Shown: positions 1 through 10,509, counted from the first letter of the stretch. The stretch is 64,000 nucleotides of DNA from Agrococcus carbonis (GCF_900104705.1 NZ_LT629734.1:2666001-2730000), one strand, 5' to 3'. Numbers and translations: made by a program. Notes: generated by a model from the sequence alone, not told the origin.

Positions 1-467
1 AGCCGCTCGGCGATCTCGGTCTGGGTGAGCCCGCCGAAGTAGGCGAGCTCGATCGCCTGCCGCTGCACGTCGCTCAGCTCGGCGAGCGCCTGCCGGGCGC
101 GGGCCGACTCGAGCGCGACCTCCGCGTGCTCGGCGACCTCGTCGACCGGCACGGCGACGTCGCGGACGCCGATGCGCGCGTCGCGGTCGCGCTGCGCCTG
201 CGACGAGCGCACCCGGTCGACGGCGCGGGCGTGGGCGATCTGCAGCAGCCAGCTGATGGCCGCGCCGCGCGCGGGGTCGAAGCGCCGGGCGCTGCGCCAC
301 GCCTCGAGGTAGACCTCCTGCGCGACCTCCTCGGCCTGCGACCGGTCGACGAGGATGCGCAGCACGAGCCCGAACACGCGCGGCGCGGTGGCGTCGTAGA
401 GGTCGGCGAAGGCCCGCTCGTCGCCGTCGGCGGCGCGCACGAGGCACTGCTCGACGTCGATCTCCAC
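1..467 (-). CDS. ECF sigma factor, SigK-like (C-terminus cut by window edge)
   Basis: RNA polymerase sigma factor of the extracytoplasmic-function class. From the GTG at 467 the protein opens with region 2: an acidic start, then RAFADLYDATAPRVFGLVL, then AEEVAQEVYLEAWRSARRFD (about residues 16-60). Region 4 follows with the helix-turn-helix LTQTEIAERL just before the window edge at about residue 155. An in-frame ATG lies 20 codons upstream at 527. I prefer the GTG because a GATACT hexamer (475-480) sits 7 nt before it, which fits a leaderless mRNA. The gene diverges from tig. Its anti-sigma factor, normally downstream in this family, would lie beyond the left edge, so the regulon cannot be inferred. 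Confidence 0.85.
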   Translation of the reverse strand, partial: MEIDVEQCLVRAADGDERAFADLYDATAPRVFGLVLRILVDRSQAEEVAQEVYLEAWRSARRFDPARGAAISWLLQIAHARAVDRVRSSQAQRDRDARIGVRDVAVPVDEVAEHAEVALESARARQALAELSDVQRQAIELAYFGGLTQTEIAER

Positions 468-558
468 GATCGCGAGTATCGCAGGCCGTGCGATCACGGC
501 CTGCGCGTCGAGCAGCGCGGCGGGCATGTCGGTGGTTCGTCGCGGGCGAACGCCCGGA

Positions 559-589
559 TTGCGGCTCCGACGCGCCCGGCCGGTAGACT
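559..589 (+). promoter_or_regulatory. Probable housekeeping promoter of tig
   Basis: TTGCGG at 559-564 and TAGACT at 584-589, 19 nt apart, upstream of tig. The same TAGACT hexamer precedes rne. It implies a 5' leader of about 90 nt for tig. Assignment is by motif only. Confidence 0.5.
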
Positions 590-685
590 CGCAGGACAGC
601 CCGCCCGTCGTGGCGGTCTCGGCGTGCCATCGCGCTGACGGCCGGCAGGGCCGGCACATCCACGAACCACTCAGGAGACCACCTC

Positions 686-2047
686 GTGAAGACCACGGTC
701 GAGAAGATCGAGAACACGCGCACCAAGCTCGTCATCAACGTCGAGCCCGACGAGCTGCGGCCCGCCATCGACCAGGCCTACAAGGAGGTCGCCGAGCAGA
801 TCAGCGTGCCGGGCTTCCGCAAGGGCAAGGTGCCGGCCGCGATCATCGACCAGCGCGTCGGCCGCGAGCAGATCCTGAACCAGGCCGTCTCGGAGTCGAT
901 CGACGAGTTCTACCGGCAGGGCGTCGCCGAGGCCGGCATCCGCCCGCTCGGCCGCCCGCAGGCCGACGTGACCGCGTGGCCCGAGGTCAAGGACTTCTCG
1001 GGCGACCTCGTGCTCGAGATCGAGGTCGACGTGCGCCCCGACTTCGACCTCCCCGAGGTCGACGGCCGCACCATCACGGTCGACGCGATCGAGGTCGGCG
1101 ACGACGCGGTGCAGACCGAGCTCGACGAGCTCCGCAGCCGCTTCGGCACGCTCGTCACGGTCGACCGCCCGGCCGCCAAGGGCGACTTCGTGCAGCTCGA
1201 CCTCACCGCGACGATCGACGGCGAGGTCGTCGACTCGGCCTCCGGCATCTCGTACGAGGTCGGCTCGGGCGAGCTCATCGACGGCGTCGACGAGGCCGTC
1301 GAGTCGCTCACCGCCGGTGAGGAGACCACCTTCACCTCGACCCTCGTCGGCGGCGACCACGCCGGCAAGGACGCCGAGGTGAGCGTCACCGTGCAGGCCG
1401 TCAAGGAGCGCGAGCTGCCCGAGGCCGACGACGACTTCGCCCAGATGGCGAGCCAGTTCGACACCATCGACGAGCTCAAGGCCGACCTCGCCGAGCAGGC
1501 GGGCCGCTCGAAGCGCCTCGGCCAGGCCGAGCAGGCGCGCCAGCGCCTCCAGGACGAGCTCATCGAGGCCGTCGAGATCGAGGTCCCCTCGCAGGTCGTC
1601 GAGGACGAGGTCGTTCGCCACCTCGAGGCCGAGAACCGCGCCGAGGACGCCGAGCACGGCGAGGAGGTGCGCCAGGAGACCCGCAAGCTGCTCAAGCAGC
1701 AGATGCTCTTCGACCGCTTCGCCGAGGAGGAGAACCTCCAGGTCACCCAGCAGGAGCTGACCCAGATCATCGTGCAGCAGGCCGCGCAGTACGGCATGTC
1801 GCCGCAGGACCTCGTGCAGGCGCTCGAGCAGAACGGCCAGCTGCCGGTGCTGCTCGGCGACATCCTGCGCGGCAAGACCCTCTCGACGCTGCTCGGCCGC
1901 GTGACGGTCGTCGACGACAAGGGCGAGACGGTCGACCTGTCGGACTTCCTGCCGCCGGCGGAGTCGGACGAGATCGGCGAGGACGACGTCGAGGCAGCCA
2001 TCAAGGAGACCGAGGCGAAGCTCGCGGCGCAGCACGCCGAGGACTGA
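686..2047 (+). CDS. tig: Trigger factor (ribosome-bound chaperone and peptidyl-prolyl isomerase)
   Basis: Binds near the ribosomal exit tunnel and shields nascent chains; cytoplasmic. The 453-residue protein has the three expected parts: an N-terminal ribosome-binding domain with the signature-like segment VPGFRKGKVP (about residue 37), an FKBP-like isomerase domain (about 160-240, around KGDFVQLDLTATIDG), and a long charged helical C-terminal substrate-binding domain. Start is GTG 686, preceded by AGGAG at 673-677. The tail after residue 425 is acidic and alanine-rich, as is common in actinobacteria. It lies just upstream of clpP-clpP-clpX, the classic arrangement linking nascent-chain folding and Clp proteolysis, but a strong terminator separates it from clpP. 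Confidence 0.97.
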   Translation: MKTTVEKIENTRTKLVINVEPDELRPAIDQAYKEVAEQISVPGFRKGKVPAAIIDQRVGREQILNQAVSESIDEFYRQGVAEAGIRPLGRPQADVTAWPEVKDFSGDLVLEIEVDVRPDFDLPEVDGRTITVDAIEVGDDAVQTELDELRSRFGTLVTVDRPAAKGDFVQLDLTATIDGEVVDSASGISYEVGSGELIDGVDEAVESLTAGEETTFTSTLVGGDHAGKDAEVSVTVQAVKERELPEADDDFAQMASQFDTIDELKADLAEQAGRSKRLGQAEQARQRLQDELIEAVEIEVPSQVVEDEVVRHLEAENRAEDAEHGEEVRQETRKLLKQQMLFDRFAEEENLQVTQQELTQIIVQQAAQYGMSPQDLVQALEQNGQLPVLLGDILRGKTLSTLLGRVTVVDDKGETVDLSDFLPPAESDEIGEDDVEAAIKETEAKLAAQHAED

Positions 2048-2068
2048 TCCGGCGCCTCCAGCAGGCGT

Positions 2069-2096
2069 GAGAGGCCGGGCGCGAGCCCGGCCTCTC
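2069..2096 (+). terminator. Intrinsic terminator-like hairpin after tig
   Basis: Twelve-base-pair perfect GC-rich stem (2069-2080 with 2085-2096), loop GCGA, 22 nt after the tig stop. There is no U tract, as is usual in high-GC actinobacteria. It separates tig from clpP transcription. Confidence 0.75.
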
Positions 2097-2181
2097 GCAT
2101 GCCTCCGCCTGCGGCGAACACGGCCCGGCGCGCGCCCTCCGCTCGCCTAGGGTTGAGAGCAACCGAGAGAAGGAGTCACCT

Positions 2182-2838
2182 GTGGCTGAACCCGTCTTCC
2201 CGCCGTCGGTCTTCGACCGGCTCCTGCGGGATCGCATCATCTGGCTCGGCGAGGAGGTGCGCGACGACAACGCGAACGAGATCTGCGCGAAGATCCTGCT
2301 GCTCGCCGCAGAGGACCCGAACAAGGACATCTACCTCTACATCAACTCGCCCGGCGGATCGATCACGGCAGGCATGGCGATCTACGACACGATGCAGTTC
2401 GTGCCGAACGACATCGTCACCGTCGGCATCGGCATGGCCGCCTCGATGGGGCAGCTGCTGCTGACCTCGGGCACCGCGGGCAAGCGCTACATCACGCCGA
2501 ACGCGCGCGTGCTGCTGCACCAGCCGCACGGCGGCTTCGGCGGCACGTCGAGCGACATCCAGACGCAGGCGCAGCTCATCCTTGACATGAAGAAGCGCCT
2601 CGCCGAGATCACCGCGTCGCGCACCGGCAAGACGGTCGAGCAGATCAACGCCGACGGCGACCGCGACCGCTGGTTCACGGCGCAGCAGGCGCTCGAGTAC
2701 GGCTTCGTCGACCACGTGCGCGAGTCGGCGACCGACGTCGCCGGCGGCGGCGGCACCGACCACGACGGCGTCACGACGAGCGCGGCGGCAGACGACCGCA
2801 CGTCGGATGCGTCGACCGACCAGGAGGGCGGCAACTGA
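2182..2838 (+). CDS. clpP: ATP-dependent Clp protease proteolytic subunit, first paralogue
   Basis: Serine peptidase subunit of the Clp barrel, which degrades proteins unfolded and fed in by ClpX or ClpC. The catalytic triad is visible: Ser88 in GMAASMG, His113 in LLHQPHGG and Asp162 in DRDRWF. The core is standard length, but the protein carries a Gly/Asp/Ser-rich C-terminal extension of about 30 residues (to 218 aa) that looks disordered. Start GTG 2182 has AGGAG at 2171-2175; a TAGGGT hexamer at 2148-2153 is a candidate -10. The stop overlaps the start of the second clpP (TGATG), so the two subunits are translationally coupled. Actinobacterial ClpP1 and ClpP2 usually form mixed rings. Confidence 0.97.
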   Translation: MAEPVFPPSVFDRLLRDRIIWLGEEVRDDNANEICAKILLLAAEDPNKDIYLYINSPGGSITAGMAIYDTMQFVPNDIVTVGIGMAASMGQLLLTSGTAGKRYITPNARVLLHQPHGGFGGTSSDIQTQAQLILDMKKRLAEITASRTGKTVEQINADGDRDRWFTAQQALEYGFVDHVRESATDVAGGGGTDHDGVTTSAAADDRTSDASTDQEGGN

Positions 2839-3506
2839 TGGAGACCCCCACGTTCCAGGCGGGCGGCAGCGCCCTCCAGATGCCCGGCTCGCGCTACATC
2901 CTGCCGAGCTTCGAGGAGCGCACCGCCTACGGCTTCAAGCGCCAGGACCCGTACGCGAAGCTGTTCGAGGATCGCATCATCTTCCTCGGCGTGCAGGTCG
3001 ACGACGCCTCGGCCGACGACATCATGGCCCAGCTGCTCGTGCTCGAGTCGCAGGACCCGGATCGCGACATCGTGATGTACATCAACTCGCCCGGCGGCTC
3101 GTTCACGGCCATGACGGCGATCTACGACACGATGCAGTACATCCGCCCCGCCGTGCAGACCGTGTGCCTCGGCCAGGCCGCTTCGGCGGCCGCGGTGCTG
3201 CTCGCCGCGGGCGAGCCCGGGAAGCGCCTCGCGCTCCCGAACGCGCGCATCCTCATCCACCAGCCGGCGACCTCGGACGCCGGCCGCGGCCAGGCCTCGG
3301 ACATCGAGATCCAGGCGCGCGAGGTGCTGCGCATGCGCGAGTGGCTCGAGGAGACGCTCTCGAAGCACTCGAACCACGACGTCGCCCGCGTCTCGAAGGA
3401 CATCGAGCGCGACACGTTCCTCTCGGCCGAGGAGGCGCTCGAGTACGGCCTCATCGACCAGGTGCTCTCGAGCCGCAAGACGTCGGTCGGCCAGCTGGCC
3501 GGCTGA
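2838..3506 (+). CDS. clpP: ATP-dependent Clp protease proteolytic subunit, second paralogue
   Basis: Second ClpP subunit, coupled to the first by a one-base stop/start overlap. Catalytic residues are Ser116 (GQAASAAA), His141 (ILIHQPA) and Asp192 (ERDTFLS). Compared with the first paralogue it has a longer N-terminal segment (about 35 residues before the DPYAKLFEDRIIF core) and lacks the C-terminal extension. The differing N-termini are consistent with the mycobacterial pattern of a hetero-tetradecamer in which the two rings have different jobs. It is followed by a strong hairpin terminator. Confidence 0.97.
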   Translation: METPTFQAGGSALQMPGSRYILPSFEERTAYGFKRQDPYAKLFEDRIIFLGVQVDDASADDIMAQLLVLESQDPDRDIVMYINSPGGSFTAMTAIYDTMQYIRPAVQTVCLGQAASAAAVLLAAGEPGKRLALPNARILIHQPATSDAGRGQASDIEIQAREVLRMREWLEETLSKHSNHDVARVSKDIERDTFLSAEEALEYGLIDQVLSSRKTSVGQLAG

Positions 3507-3520
3507 CGCGCCCGACGACG

Positions 3521-3553
3521 AGAGGGCCGGCACCATCGTGGTGCCGGCCCTCT
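3521..3553. terminator. Bidirectional terminator between clpP2 and the CopC-like gene
   Basis: Fifteen-base-pair perfect inverted repeat (3521-3535 with 3539-3553) with a TCG loop, placed between two convergent genes. It can stop transcription from either side. Confidence 0.8.
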
Positions 3554-3566
3554 TGTCGTGCCGGGC

Positions 3567-4265
3567 TCAGCCCTGGTCGCGCTGCTCGCGTTCGCGCCGC
3601 TCCTGCTCGAGCAGCCGCTGCTCCTCGTCGAGCGCGCTGCCCTCGTCGCGCCGCTCGCGGAGCTCCCCGCGCAGCCGGTTGGCGCGGAAGGCGATGACCG
3701 CGAGCACGGCGAGCACCGCGAGCACGCCGACGGCGAGGAAGGGGAACGCGCCGCCGTCGTCACCGCTCGGCGACTCCTCGCCGGGCACCGCGCCGGGCGC
3801 GACGGCCTCCGGGTCGGCGGATGCGGCGGCCGTCCCGCCGTCCGAGGTCGCGTCGGGCGCGGCCACGCCGCACACGGGCGCCTCGGCGGCGCCCGGCGCG
3901 CCGGCCTCGCCCTCGGCGGGCTCGAAGGAGAACGCGATCGTGTCGGAGACCGGGTGCCCGTCGGCCGAGACGACCTGGAACGTCATGGCGTAGTCGCCCG
4001 CCTCGCCGAGCTGCGCGTCGAGCGAGATCGTGTCGCCGTCGACGGCGACGCACCCGTCGCCGTAGAAGCGGCCCGACGCATCCGTCACCTGCAGCGCGTT
4101 CGCGCTGTCGGCGCCCTCGACCGAGAGGATCTCCTCGTTCATCACGACGCTGAACGTGCCCGGCTGCTCGGTCACGACGTCGCCCGCGGCGGGCGTGGTG
4201 CCGATGACGGATGCGTGGGCGGGCAGGGCGATGAGGGCCGCGATCGCGGCGACGTGGGCGAGCAT
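3567..4265 (-). CDS. CopC-domain exported protein with C-terminal membrane anchor
   Basis: Secreted copper-resistance-type CopC domain held to the membrane. The 232 aa show a short signal peptide (residues 1-16, ending LPAHA), the mature-end pattern [15 protein letters not shown] and the CopC hallmark [13 protein letters not shown] (about 103-115). A low-complexity Ala/Gly/Asp linker, one membrane helix (about 172-192) and a charged cytoplasmic tail rich in Arg and Glu follow. In CopC proteins the N-terminal His after signal cleavage and later His residues bind Cu(II). Here the first His lies at the predicted cleavage site, so copper binding is plausible but not certain. No CopD or YcnI gene is nearby; the gene is a loner between the Clp genes. 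Confidence 0.8.
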   Translation of the reverse strand: MLAHVAAIAALIALPAHASVIGTTPAAGDVVTEQPGTFSVVMNEEILSVEGADSANALQVTDASGRFYGDGCVAVDGDTISLDAQLGEAGDYAMTFQVVSADGHPVSDTIAFSFEPAEGEAGAPGAAEAPVCGVAAPDATSDGGTAAASADPEAVAPGAVPGEESPSGDDGGAFPFLAVGVLAVLAVLAVIAFRANRLRGELRERRDEGSALDEEQRLLEQERREREQRDQG

Positions 4266-4386
4266 GCCTCCAGCCTATCGGCGGCGATTCCGGCCCCGGC
4301 GGCGTGGTCGACGGCGGTGTCGGCGGCCTGTTCTACCCTGGAGGCACGGGCGCAGCCTGCGTTCGACGACGATCAAGAGGTGCGAG

Positions 4387-5664
<1,278 letters not shown>

Positions 5665-5709
5665 CGCGCTGACGCTGCGGTGCCGCCCCGAATTGCGCGG
5701 GCGGGTGAG

Positions 5710-5725
5710 GTAAGGCTAGCCTTAC
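5710..5725. promoter_or_regulatory. DtxR/IdeR-type iron box overlapping the ABC importer promoter
   Basis: Perfect 16-bp palindrome GTAAGGCTAGCCTTAC, which matches the core of the DtxR/IdeR operator (TTAGG-TTAGCCTAACC type). It ends 3 nt before the GTG of the siderophore importer ATPase. A possible promoter, TTGCGC (5693-5698) and TAGCCT (5717-5722), lies inside it, so bound repressor would block RNA polymerase. Iron-dependent repression of the downstream operon is inferred. Confidence 0.85.
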
Positions 5726-5728
5726 TTC

Positions 5729-6544
5729 GTGATCACGGGTCCTGAGGCGCTGCGCGCGACCGACGTGTCGCTCGCGTACGGCCGAGAGCGGATCGTCCAC
5801 GACGCATCCGTCGCCCTGACGCCCGGCACCGTCACCGCGCTCGTCGGCCCCAACGGCAGCGGCAAGTCGACGCTGCTGCGCGGCCTCACGGCGCTGCACC
5901 GGCCCACCCACGGCAACGTCGTCTTCGCCGACGGCGCCGACGCGTCGGGCCTGGGGGAGCGCGAGCTCGCGCGCCGCATCGCGCTGCTCGCGCAGTCGCA
6001 TCCCGACCCCTCGGGCGTGAGCGTCCGCGAAGTCGTCGCGTACGGCCGCTTCGCGCACCGCGGGCGCTTCCGGTCGGGCGACCCCGACGGCGCCGACGTG
6101 ATCGACCGCGCCATGGCGGCGACGGGCATCGCCGATCTCTCGGGCCACCCCGTCGCGCAGCTCTCCGGCGGGCAGCGCCAGCGCGTCTGGCTCGCCACGT
6201 GCCTCGCGCAGCAGACGGGCATCGTGCTGCTCGACGAGCCCACGACCTACCTCGACGTGCGCTACCAGCGCGAGATCCTCGAGATCGTGCGCGACCTCGC
6301 CGACGACGGTGTCGCGGTGGGCATCGTGCTGCACGACCTCGAGCAGGCCGCCGAGGTCGCCGACGAGGTCGTGCTGCTCGTGCGCGGCCGCATCCAGGCC
6401 ACCGGCACCCCGCAGGAGGTGCTGACCGCCGAGCGGCTCAGCGCCGCCTACGAGGTGCCCATCGACGTCGAGCCCGTCTCCGACGGCTTGCGCATCCGGC
6501 CCCAGCGGCTCCGCCGCAGGCCGCTCGTGCCACGCGCCGCGTGA
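5729..6544 (+). CDS. Iron-siderophore ABC transporter ATP-binding protein
   Basis: FecE/FhuC-type ATPase that powers ferric-siderophore uptake. 271 aa with Walker [10 protein letters not shown] (40-48), signature LSGGQ (145-149), Walker B IVLLDEP (165-171) and the H-loop in [10 protein letters not shown]. Start GTG 5729 directly follows an iron box and is 6 nt after a TAGCCT hexamer, suggesting a leaderless transcript. The C-terminus is Arg-rich. Order ATPase, lipoprotein, permease in one direction points to a single operon. Which siderophore is carried cannot be told from sequence. Confidence 0.93.
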   Translation: MITGPEALRATDVSLAYGRERIVHDASVALTPGTVTALVGPNGSGKSTLLRGLTALHRPTHGNVVFADGADASGLGERELARRIALLAQSHPDPSGVSVREVVAYGRFAHRGRFRSGDPDGADVIDRAMAATGIADLSGHPVAQLSGGQRQRVWLATCLAQQTGIVLLDEPTTYLDVRYQREILEIVRDLADDGVAVGIVLHDLEQAAEVADEVVLLVRGRIQATGTPQEVLTAERLSAAYEVPIDVEPVSDGLRIRPQRLRRRPLVPRAA

Positions 6545-6599
6545 CGCGATCCACCATCGGGCTCGAGGGCTGCGCGCCCCGGGCCGAGGAAGGCTGACC

Positions 6600-7598
6600 A
6601 TGTCCCAGCGAACCCTGACGCGGCCGCTGCTCGCGGGCGCCGCGGTGCTCACCGCGCTCGCCCTCGCCGCGTGCGGCACCACCGAGGCCCCGGCCCAGAG
6701 CTCCGCCCCCGACGCGGCCGGCGAGGCCGTCACGGTCACGGATGCGCGTGGCGAAGCCGTCGAGATCCCGGCAGGCGTCGAGGACGTCGTCGCGCTCGAG
6801 TGGGTGGCCGTCGAGCACCTGCAGACGGTCGGCATCACGCCCGTCGGCGTCGCGGACGTCGCGGGCTACGAGGACTGGGCGGGCGTCGGCGCGCCGCTCG
6901 AGGGCGAGCCGGCCGACGTCGGCACGCGCATCGAGCCGTCGATCGACGCGATCGCGGGGCTCGCGCCCGACCTGATCGTCGCCGTCGCGGGGCGCGACGC
7001 CGGCGCCTACGCCGACCTCGAGGCCATCGCGCCCGTGCTCGTGCTGCAGGGCGCCGACGCATCCGCGCCGATCGAGACGATGTACGACGACCTCCGCCTG
7101 GTGGCCGAGGCCGTCGGGGCCGAGGACGCCGCCGAGACGGCGATCGCCGACTACGAGGCGCACGTCGAGGAGCTCGCGGGTGCCGTCGAGGAGGCCGGGC
7201 TCACCGGCACGCCCGTCGCGCAGCTCGACGGCTACGAGAACGGCGGCCAGGTCGAGATCCGTCCGTACGCCGACGGCGCGCTGCTGCCCGCCGCGTTCGA
7301 GTCGATCGGCTTCGTCAACGGCTGGCCGGGCGAGGGCGACCCGCAGTACGGGCTCGGCGTGACCGACGTCGAGGGCCTCACCGCGCTCGACGACGAGGCG
7401 CACATCGTCTACATGACGGTCGGCGACCGCGACGTCTTCACCCAGCAGCTCGCCTCCAACGCGATCTGGAACGAGCTGCCCTCGGTGCAGGCCGGCAAGG
7501 TGCACCGCCTGCCCGACGGCATCTGGCTGTTCGGCGGCGTGCACTCGCTGACCGCCTACCTCGACGCGCTCGTCGAGGCCCTCGCGCCCACGCCGTGA
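6600..7598 (+). CDS. Iron-siderophore ABC transporter substrate-binding lipoprotein
   Basis: Surface-anchored binding protein of the FecB/FepB (TroA-fold) type. The signal peptide ends in the lipobox ALAAC, with Cys25 as the lipidated residue. The mature part has the two-lobed pattern of the family: an early segment with VTDARGEAVEIPAGVEDVV and a middle segment (SIDAIAGLAPDLIVAV) typical of iron-siderophore binders. 332 aa. RBS GAGGAAGG lies just upstream of ATG 6600. The stop overlaps the permease start by four bases (GTGA), so lipoprotein and permease are coupled. Confidence 0.93.
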   Translation: MSQRTLTRPLLAGAAVLTALALAACGTTEAPAQSSAPDAAGEAVTVTDARGEAVEIPAGVEDVVALEWVAVEHLQTVGITPVGVADVAGYEDWAGVGAPLEGEPADVGTRIEPSIDAIAGLAPDLIVAVAGRDAGAYADLEAIAPVLVLQGADASAPIETMYDDLRLVAEAVGAEDAAETAIADYEAHVEELAGAVEEAGLTGTPVAQLDGYENGGQVEIRPYADGALLPAAFESIGFVNGWPGEGDPQYGLGVTDVEGLTALDDEAHIVYMTVGDRDVFTQQLASNAIWNELPSVQAGKVHRLPDGIWLFGGVHSLTAYLDALVEALAPTP

Positions 7599-9625
7599 CG
7601 CGCGTCCGACCGGGAGGGCTCACGCTCGGCGCGGCCCTCCTCGTCGCGCTCGTGCTGCTCTCGGGCTGGCACGCCACGCAGGGCACCACCGACCTCGGGG
7701 TCGACGAGCTGCTGGGCTGGCTCGGTGGTGAGCGCGGCCACGCCGCCGTCATCGTCGAGAGCCGGCTGCCGCGCATCGCCGCAGCGATCGTCGTCGGGCT
7801 CGCGCTCGGCGCCGCCGGCTATGCGATGCAGACGCTCACCGGCAACCCGCTCGCCTCGCCCGACACGCTCGCCGTCAACGGGGGAGCGGGGGCGGCGATC
7901 GCGTTCGCGGCGGTCGCGGGCATCAGCCTGCCGGGCATCGGCGGGGCAGGCATCGCGTTCGCGGGCGGGCTGCTCGCCGCCCTCGCGGTCGTGGCGATCG
8001 GGCGCGGCCGCGGGTCGACGACGCAGATGGTGCTCGTCGGCACCGCGCTCGCGCTCGCGCTGCAATCGGTCGTGACCGTCACGATCATCCTCAACGAGCA
8101 GGAGACGGCGGGCCTCTACGCGTGGGGCGTGGGCCGGCTGTCGCAGAACGGCATCGACACGGTCGCGCAGCTGCTGCCCGTCGTGCTCGCCGGCATCGCG
8201 GTGCTCCTGGTGCTCTCCCGTCGGCTCGACGTCCTCTCCCTCGGCGAGGAGGCGGCCACGACGATCGGCGTCGGCGTCGGCCGCCTGCGGCTCGGCACCC
8301 TCATCGCTGCCGTCGCGCTCGCCGCCGCTGCGGTCGCGATCGCCGGGCCCATCGGCTTCGTGGGGCTCGCGGCGCCCATCGTCGTGCGGATGCTCGCCGC
8401 TCGCATCCCCGGCGCCGCTCGGCACGTGGTGGCGATCCCGCTCGCCGCGCTCGCCGGCGCCGTGCTCGTCGTCGGCGCCGACGTCCTGCTGCGCGCCGTG
8501 CTGCCCGGCTCCGCCTCGCTCGACGTGCCCACGGGCGTCGTCACGAGCCTCGTCGGCGCAGTCTGCATCATCGTGCTCGCCCGCACGATGGCCGGCGCTG
8601 CCGAGACGGAGTCGATGACGGTGCTCGGTGCGCGCACGCTCGCCCGCCGGGCGTGGCCGCCGATCGCGATCGGGGCCGTCGTGCTCGCGGCGCTCGTCGT
8701 GGCAGCGGTGCTGCTCGGCGACCGCATGCTGCTGCTCGGCGACGTCGCCAACTGGCTCGCGGGCCGCGCCGGCGACGCGGTGCGGCTCTCGCTCGACTCG
8801 CGCGCGCCGCGCGTCGCCGCGGCTGTGCTCGCGGGCACGGCGCTCGCGCTCTCCGGCGCGCTCGTGCAGGCGGTCGCGCGGAACGCCCTCGCCGAGCCCT
8901 ACCTGCTCGGCGTCGCGGGCGGCGCGGGCCTCGGCGCGGTCGGGATCATCACGCTCGTGCCGGTCGCGACAGGCTGGGCGGTCGCGGGCAGCGCCCTCGC
9001 CGGCGGTGCGCTCGCCGGCGTCGTCGTGCTGCTGCTCGTCGGCTGGCGCCGGCTCGGGAGCCTGCGGCTCGTGCTCACCGGACTCGCGCTCTCGGCGGCG
9101 ACCGCCGCGCTCACGAGCATGCTCATCGTCGTCACCGACCCGTGGAACCGCGGCAAGGCGATCGTGTGGCTCGCCGGCAGCACCTACGGGCGCGGCTTCG
9201 AGGACGTCGCGCCGGTCGCGGTCGCGATCGTCGTCGCCGTGCTCGCGCTCGTGTGGATGCACCGCGACCTCGACCTCGCGCAGCTCGACGAGGCGACCCC
9301 GCGGCTGCTCGGCGTGCGGCTGACGGCCGTGCAGATCACCGCGCTCGCCCTCGCGGTCGTCCTCGCCTCGACGGCGGTCGCCGCGATCGGGGTCGTCGCG
9401 TTCGTGGGGCTCGTGGCCCCCCACGCGGCGCGCGCGCTCGTGGGCGCGCGGCACCGCGTGCTGCTGCCGCTCGCGGCGCTGCTCGGCGGCTCGCTCACGC
9501 TGCTCGCCGACACGCTCGGCCGCACCCTCATCGCGCCCGCGCAGCTGCCGGCGGGCATCATGACGGCCCTCGTCGGCATCCCCTACTTCATCTGGCTCGT
9601 GCTGCAGGCCGGCCGCGCGCGGTAG
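7595..9625 (+). CDS. Iron-siderophore ABC permease, two FecCD domains fused
   Basis: Integral membrane permease of the FecCD family in which two permease units are fused head to tail (676 aa), as in FhuB. The duplicated landmarks can be paired: NPLASPDTLAVNGGAG in the first half with NALAEPYLLGVAGGAG in the second, and GPIGFVGLAAPIVVRML with GVVAFVGLVAPHAARAL, the coupling loop that contacts the ATPase. About 18-20 membrane helices are expected. GTG 7595 overlaps the lipoprotein stop and is the start that gives the first transmembrane helix straight away. One polypeptide replaces the usual permease heterodimer. Confidence 0.93.
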   Translation: MTRVRPGGLTLGAALLVALVLLSGWHATQGTTDLGVDELLGWLGGERGHAAVIVESRLPRIAAAIVVGLALGAAGYAMQTLTGNPLASPDTLAVNGGAGAAIAFAAVAGISLPGIGGAGIAFAGGLLAALAVVAIGRGRGSTTQMVLVGTALALALQSVVTVTIILNEQETAGLYAWGVGRLSQNGIDTVAQLLPVVLAGIAVLLVLSRRLDVLSLGEEAATTIGVGVGRLRLGTLIAAVALAAAAVAIAGPIGFVGLAAPIVVRMLAARIPGAARHVVAIPLAALAGAVLVVGADVLLRAVLPGSASLDVPTGVVTSLVGAVCIIVLARTMAGAAETESMTVLGARTLARRAWPPIAIGAVVLAALVVAAVLLGDRMLLLGDVANWLAGRAGDAVRLSLDSRAPRVAAAVLAGTALALSGALVQAVARNALAEPYLLGVAGGAGLGAVGIITLVPVATGWAVAGSALAGGALAGVVVLLLVGWRRLGSLRLVLTGLALSAATAALTSMLIVVTDPWNRGKAIVWLAGSTYGRGFEDVAPVAVAIVVAVLALVWMHRDLDLAQLDEATPRLLGVRLTAVQITALALAVVLASTAVAAIGVVAFVGLVAPHAARALVGARHRVLLPLAALLGGSLTLLADTLGRTLIAPAQLPAGIMTALVGIPYFIWLVLQAGRAR

Positions 9626-9627
9626 CG

Positions 9628-9687
9628 GCTGCGGGTCACGGGGCAGCAAGTCACGGGGCTGCGGGTCACGGGCTGCGGGTCACGGGC
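9628..9687 (+). repeat. Four-fold tandem repeat of a 14-15 bp unit
   Basis: Four imperfect head-to-tail copies of a unit reading GCTGCGGGTCACGGG lie just after the permease stop. The last copy forms the stop and final codons of the convergent aspartate dehydrogenase gene, so copy-number change would alter that protein's C-terminus. Confidence 0.8.
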
Positions 9688-10501
9688 CAGCGGCGCCGTG
9701 ACCCCGCCGAGCGAGCCACGCGCGCACGTCGGCCGCCACCGCCTGCGCGGTCAGCGCGCTCGTCCGGGGGTTCGCGCGCGAGGGCCGGTTGCCGATCTCG
9801 AAGCGGTAGGCGCCGCTCGAGCCCTCGGCCCCGATGACGTGGGTGGAGGTGTCCGTGCGCGGGTCGGCGACGATGCGCACCCGGACCCTCGCGAGGCCGT
9901 CGGCGATGTCGCCGAGCCCGCGCGCCGCGATGCCGAGCGCGACCGCGACGTTGACGTTCCCGGGGAACCGCTCGATCGCCTCCGCGGGCGTGCCGTCGAA
10001 GAGCAGCTCCGGCTCGGCGAGACCACGGATGCGGGCGGCCTCCGCCGCACCCATCCACGGCTGCACGAGCGACGACGCGGTCTTCGTCGTCGTGATCGTC
10101 GCCCGGTCGAGGCCGCCGGCCTGCGCCGCCGCTCGGATGAGGTCGAGCCCGCCGATCGCGCCGCTCGTCAGCACGAGCTCGCCGGGCCCTCCGAGCAGCG
10201 CTCGCGCGACCTCCGCATCCGCGAGCGCGCCGACGCTCGTCACGAGCAGGGCGGTGCCGGCCGCGACGAGCGCCGGGCCGTGCTGCCGCGCGGCGGCCAC
10301 GCCGGCGCACTCGACGACCAGGTCGCGGGCCGCTGCCTCGCCGATCGGGACGAACCCGCCGGGCGGCGACGGGTGCCGCTCGGGGTGCCGCACGACGGCA
10401 CCCGCGAGCTCGACGACGCCTGCCTCGCGCTCGGGCGCGAGGTGCTCGACGAGCTCGCGGGCGATGGCCCCGTAGCCGATCAGGGCGATGCGTGCCGTCA
10501 T
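9680..10501 (-). CDS. Aspartate dehydrogenase (NadX/DUF108 family)
   Basis: NAD(P)-dependent L-aspartate dehydrogenase, which makes iminoaspartate for NAD synthesis or deaminates aspartate. 273 aa. An N-terminal Rossmann fold has IALIGYGAIARELVEHL. The second domain carries the family hallmark FPGNVNVAVALGIAARG (about residues 186-202) and the catalytic-region histidine in STHVIGAEG. The last residues (GHGAAGP) are encoded by a tandem repeat. It lies 37 nt downstream of the M3 peptidase on the same strand and may be co-transcribed. No nadA or nadC is near, so pathway placement is inferred from the family only. Confidence 0.85.
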   Translation of the reverse strand: MTARIALIGYGAIARELVEHLAPEREAGVVELAGAVVRHPERHPSPPGGFVPIGEAAARDLVVECAGVAAARQHGPALVAAGTALLVTSVGALADAEVARALLGGPGELVLTSGAIGGLDLIRAAAQAGGLDRATITTTKTASSLVQPWMGAAEAARIRGLAEPELLFDGTPAEAIERFPGNVNVAVALGIAARGLGDIADGLARVRVRIVADPRTDTSTHVIGAEGSSGAYRFEIGNRPSRANPRTSALTAQAVAADVRAWLARRGHGAAGP

Positions 10502-10509
10502 GGCTCTGT

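Noticed and set aside
671..2035. Long open frame opposite tig, and many similar antisense frames of several hundred codons across the window
   Set aside because: In DNA this rich in GC, stop codons are rare in shadow frames. These translations are low-complexity (Arg, Leu, Ala, Asp) with no domain, and the opposite strand carries a recognised gene.
3567..4265. CopC-like gene as part of a copper-resistance operon
   Set aside because: Both neighbours are Clp genes on the other strand; no CopD, CopA or copper regulator is within reach.
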